A DNA stretch of 20,684 nt from Polymyxa betae (lineage: Eukaryota; Endomyxa; Phytomyxea; Plasmodiophorida; Plasmodiophoridae), in NCBI GenBank assembly GCA_003693705.1, contig RBZT01000107.1:1-20684 (forward strand). The letters are read 5' to 3'. The translations under genes were made by a program, and so were the position numbers. This document shows, one piece after another, positions 18,903 to 20,684 of the stretch (its first letter is position 1; each line of letters starts with the position of its first letter). The notes under the pieces were generated by a model that was not told the DNA's origin, made no database searches, and was given only the letters and a program-made list of their open reading frames with translations.

Positions 18903-20154
18903 TTGAGGCCGGTACCGGTGATGATGTGGTGGCTAATCGTTCTGATGATGAACCGTCGCCGATACGACAACAGGAACGGCGTTGCTAAACACAGCAAAAT
19001 ACCGCGGGCGTCATTGCTATGGCCCAGTGATTCTCCATGGCGCATGCTGTGGGGAAGCGGTCACGATTCACCGTTGCTGGTGGCGACCGGATTTGACCAT
19101 ATAGCATTCCGCCAGCTGCTGGACAAATTCACACTGGATTACCTTCAAAACACTCCGCACACGGATGAAGCGATGATACGACCTAAAGGCAATAAACGCG
19201 GACGTCGACGCCTGACGCGGCCGGAAGATAACCTCTGGCTTGTCCTTTTGTGGTGCCGCACTAAGTATCAATGACGTTTCTTTTAAAGCCGTAAGTAATT
19301 ATATTGACATTAAATAGGTGCCCAATCTGGATATTGAAAATGATTTTTGGGGTCACATCGTCCGCTTGTGAAACCTGGTTGAAGTTCGGAATCCACATTC
19401 TCGACAGTGTCCTGGTTAATATGGTGCAGGCATGCATTTACCTTCCTGATGATGAAACGATGCCAGAATTCATCGCAGAAATTCGTCAACGGCATAATCT
19501 CCTTGATATTGTTTGGGCTGTCGTTGACGGTCTAAAACTGTATCTTTCCGAATGCGGTGACTGCTTGATACAAAATGCCTATTATTTCGGTTGGACAGCA
19601 GATTGTTATATTGGTAATCTATTTGTATTCAGCCCAGTGGCTGCATTGCTTTCCGGATACTTAATGCACCAGGTAGGTCATCATGGGGCTATACTTAAAA
19701 AACTGACTTTATTCGGCGATTTAGGGAGTTGGCATGATGCGGATATCGCAAAAGCAGGAGGGTTGTATGACATGTTCAACAACATGTTCGAGAAGTACGG
19801 CGCCAAAGTGGTCGCTGATTCAGCTTTTTTTTTAAGGTGATACGCCAGCATAGCGCGCGCATCAAAAGCGAGCGACGCTGGCACACAAAACCCTAAAGAA
19901 CTGGGGTTTGATCATCAGCTGACCAGCGCCCGTCAGCCAGCTGAATGGGGCGTGCGGGCCTTCCAAGGAGGGTTTTCGCGACTTAAGGCGCGATTCCCTT
20001 ACGAAGACCGCGGTCACTGTACGTGATGCGCATGATTTCCAGACTATACAACGCGCGCACACGCATGGTGTGCATCAATCAGATAGGCAGAATGTATATG
20101 CCCCACTTAGAGCGCGAGGCAGAAAGTTTTTTCAACCTCCCACAGTGTGATTAA
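18903..20154 (+). pseudogene. Harbinger/PIF-like DDE transposase remnant
   Basis: The first segment (to 19272) reads SPWRMLWGSGHDSPLLVATG...NKRGRRRL...LWLVLLWCRTK, the pre-catalytic region. The second (from about 19312) reads MIFGVTSSACETWLKF, VWAVVDGLKLYL (catalytic Asp, 19526), FGWTADCYIGNLFVF, GSWHDADIA (Asp, 19736) and VVADSAF. After an in-frame TGA (19838-19840) the same frame continues with TSARQPAEWGVRAFQGGFSR (presumed catalytic Glu at 19943). A frame change near 20020 leads to RLYNARTRMVCINQIGRMYM and PHLEREAESFF, then TAA (20152-20154). All three catalytic residues are readable. A 27-nt GTAAGT..AAATAG stretch (19285-19311) might be a tiny intron. From memory it resembles DDE_Tnp_4 proteins of oomycetes. 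The N-terminal start is unclear. Confidence 0.75.
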
Positions 20155-20397
20155 ATAACAATAATAAAACAGAGCATTTTTATTTGCATGGACGGAAAAC
20201 AGGCAGCGACGCATTGATTTCAAACGTTTTGGAATATTTAGGAATCTGAATTTCCGGGACCCATATGAATTTTGAGCATCCTAAATCCATAATCTGCCCG
20301 TCATAGGATTGTTGAATCAACAGCTAATTGGTGTTGCCGGATAAGAGAATTCAGATTGATTATGAACGAAGTGTGGCTAAGGTACCAGAATCTCTCG
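20155..20397. other. No gene recognised
   Basis: AT-rich DNA between the transposase stop and the copia LTR. It may hold the 3' end of the Harbinger-like element, or the flank of the copia insertion. No inverted repeat matching the region upstream of the transposase was found by eye. Confidence 0.4.
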
Positions 20398-20583
20398 TGC
20401 AATACACGGCCTTTTATTCAACTTCGATAAAAGTTTATTAATAATTGATTGGATATAAATAGCTGATGATAATGAAACTGACATTCTGGGACCTAACTCC
20501 GGCGCGCAGTTTTTGCTGCGCAGTTTTCTTGATATGCAGGAACATCATCTCGCGAGGACGGTAAGCCGATGAGAACTTCAACA
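20398..20583 (-). repeat. Probable Ty1/copia 3' LTR
   Basis: Read on the minus strand it starts TGTTGAAG directly after a polypurine tract, the usual start of a copia LTR. It contains a TATTTATA box (about 20453-20460) and a GCGCAG repeat (20505-20524, CTGCGCAG palindrome). The right end is placed at a CA near 20398 (TGTATTGCA) by rule only; with no second LTR in the window the exact end is uncertain. Confidence 0.5.
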
Positions 20584-20684
20584 CGCCCCCTCGAATCGAC
20601 GTCTTCAACCTGCTCTCGCAATGACATTCCTGATCGACACCAAACGAATTTCGTGCAATTGATGGGTTTGGTTAATGAGTCTGC
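20493..20684 (-). CDS. Ty1/copia Pol C-terminus (RNase H end), partial at window edge
   Basis: The minus-strand frame enters at the window edge with ADSLTKPINCTKFVWCRSGM, the ADxLTK motif that closes copia RNase H, followed by SLREQVEDVDSRG. That lies exactly at the polypurine tract, as in intact copia elements. The frame stays open into the LTR and stops at 20493-20495. The rest of the element (gag, integrase, RT) would lie to the right, outside the window. It is a different copy and lineage from the copia remnant at 7856-8288, on the opposite strand. No lesion is visible in the short part present. Confidence 0.75.
   Translation of the reverse strand, partial: ADSLTKPINCTKFVWCRSGMSLREQVEDVDSRGRVEVLIGLPSSRDDVPAYQENCAAKTARRS
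20584..20592 (-). other. Polypurine tract of the copia element
   Basis: GAGGGGGCG on the minus strand, immediately before the TGTTGA start of the LTR. This is the plus-strand DNA priming site in LTR retrotransposons. Confidence 0.65.

Noticed and set aside
1-20684. Secreted effector genes (RXLR or Crinkler type), CRISPR arrays, rRNA genes, bacterial operons
   Set aside because: No signal peptide followed by such motifs, no regularly spaced repeat array, and no recognisable rRNA or operon structure was found.

Overview
This window reads as repeat-dense nuclear DNA from a eukaryotic microbe. There is no bacterial gene organisation, short introns (47-58 nt) with GT..AG ends can be placed, and most recognisable coding sequence belongs to eukaryotic transposable elements. 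From memory, the Ty3/gypsy pol (IDDLL active site, ENYWADLMTRWG RNase H end), the Crypton tyrosine recombinase and the Harbinger/PIF-like DDE protein resemble families I associate with oomycetes. The introns of about 50 nt would also fit a fungus. I cannot settle the taxon without a search.

Layout. 1-200: array of a 12-bp palindrome, ATTTTGCAAAAT. 195-1881 (-): Ty3/gypsy fragment (gag, protease, start of RT). 2013-4924 (-): a second gypsy element (zinc knuckle, protease, RT, RNase H, start of integrase). 5124-5925 (+) and 5930-6520 (-): two gypsy gag fragments facing each other; the first may be the inverted gag of the second element. 6831-7840 (-): decayed MULE transposase with a SWIM motif. 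7856-8288 (+): Ty1/copia RNase H remnant. 8362-9900 (-): Crypton tyrosine recombinase with two frameshifts. 10200-10647 (+): Tc1/mariner-like transposase fragment. 11056-11437 (+): possible two-exon gene.

11869-14384 (+) looks like an unidentified, decayed multi-exon gene with a tandemly duplicated 44-nt exon and a 634-bp MITE inside an intron. 15101-17243 (+) is an unidentified gene with three clear introns and several in-frame stops and frameshifts. 17300-18900 holds non-coding DNA with small repeats. 18903-20154 (+) is a Harbinger/PIF-like DDE transposase remnant. The right edge (20398-20684, -) is the 3' end of a Ty1/copia element: RNase H C-terminus, polypurine tract and 3' LTR.

I see no operon and no cooperating gene set. 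The window is an accumulation of at least seven transposon lineages, nearly all broken, around two unidentified intron-containing genes. Nothing here is convincingly a new functional system. The most interesting points are the duplicated exon, the unknown three-intron gene and the MITE with its seven copies of a TATCGGATATCA-like motif.
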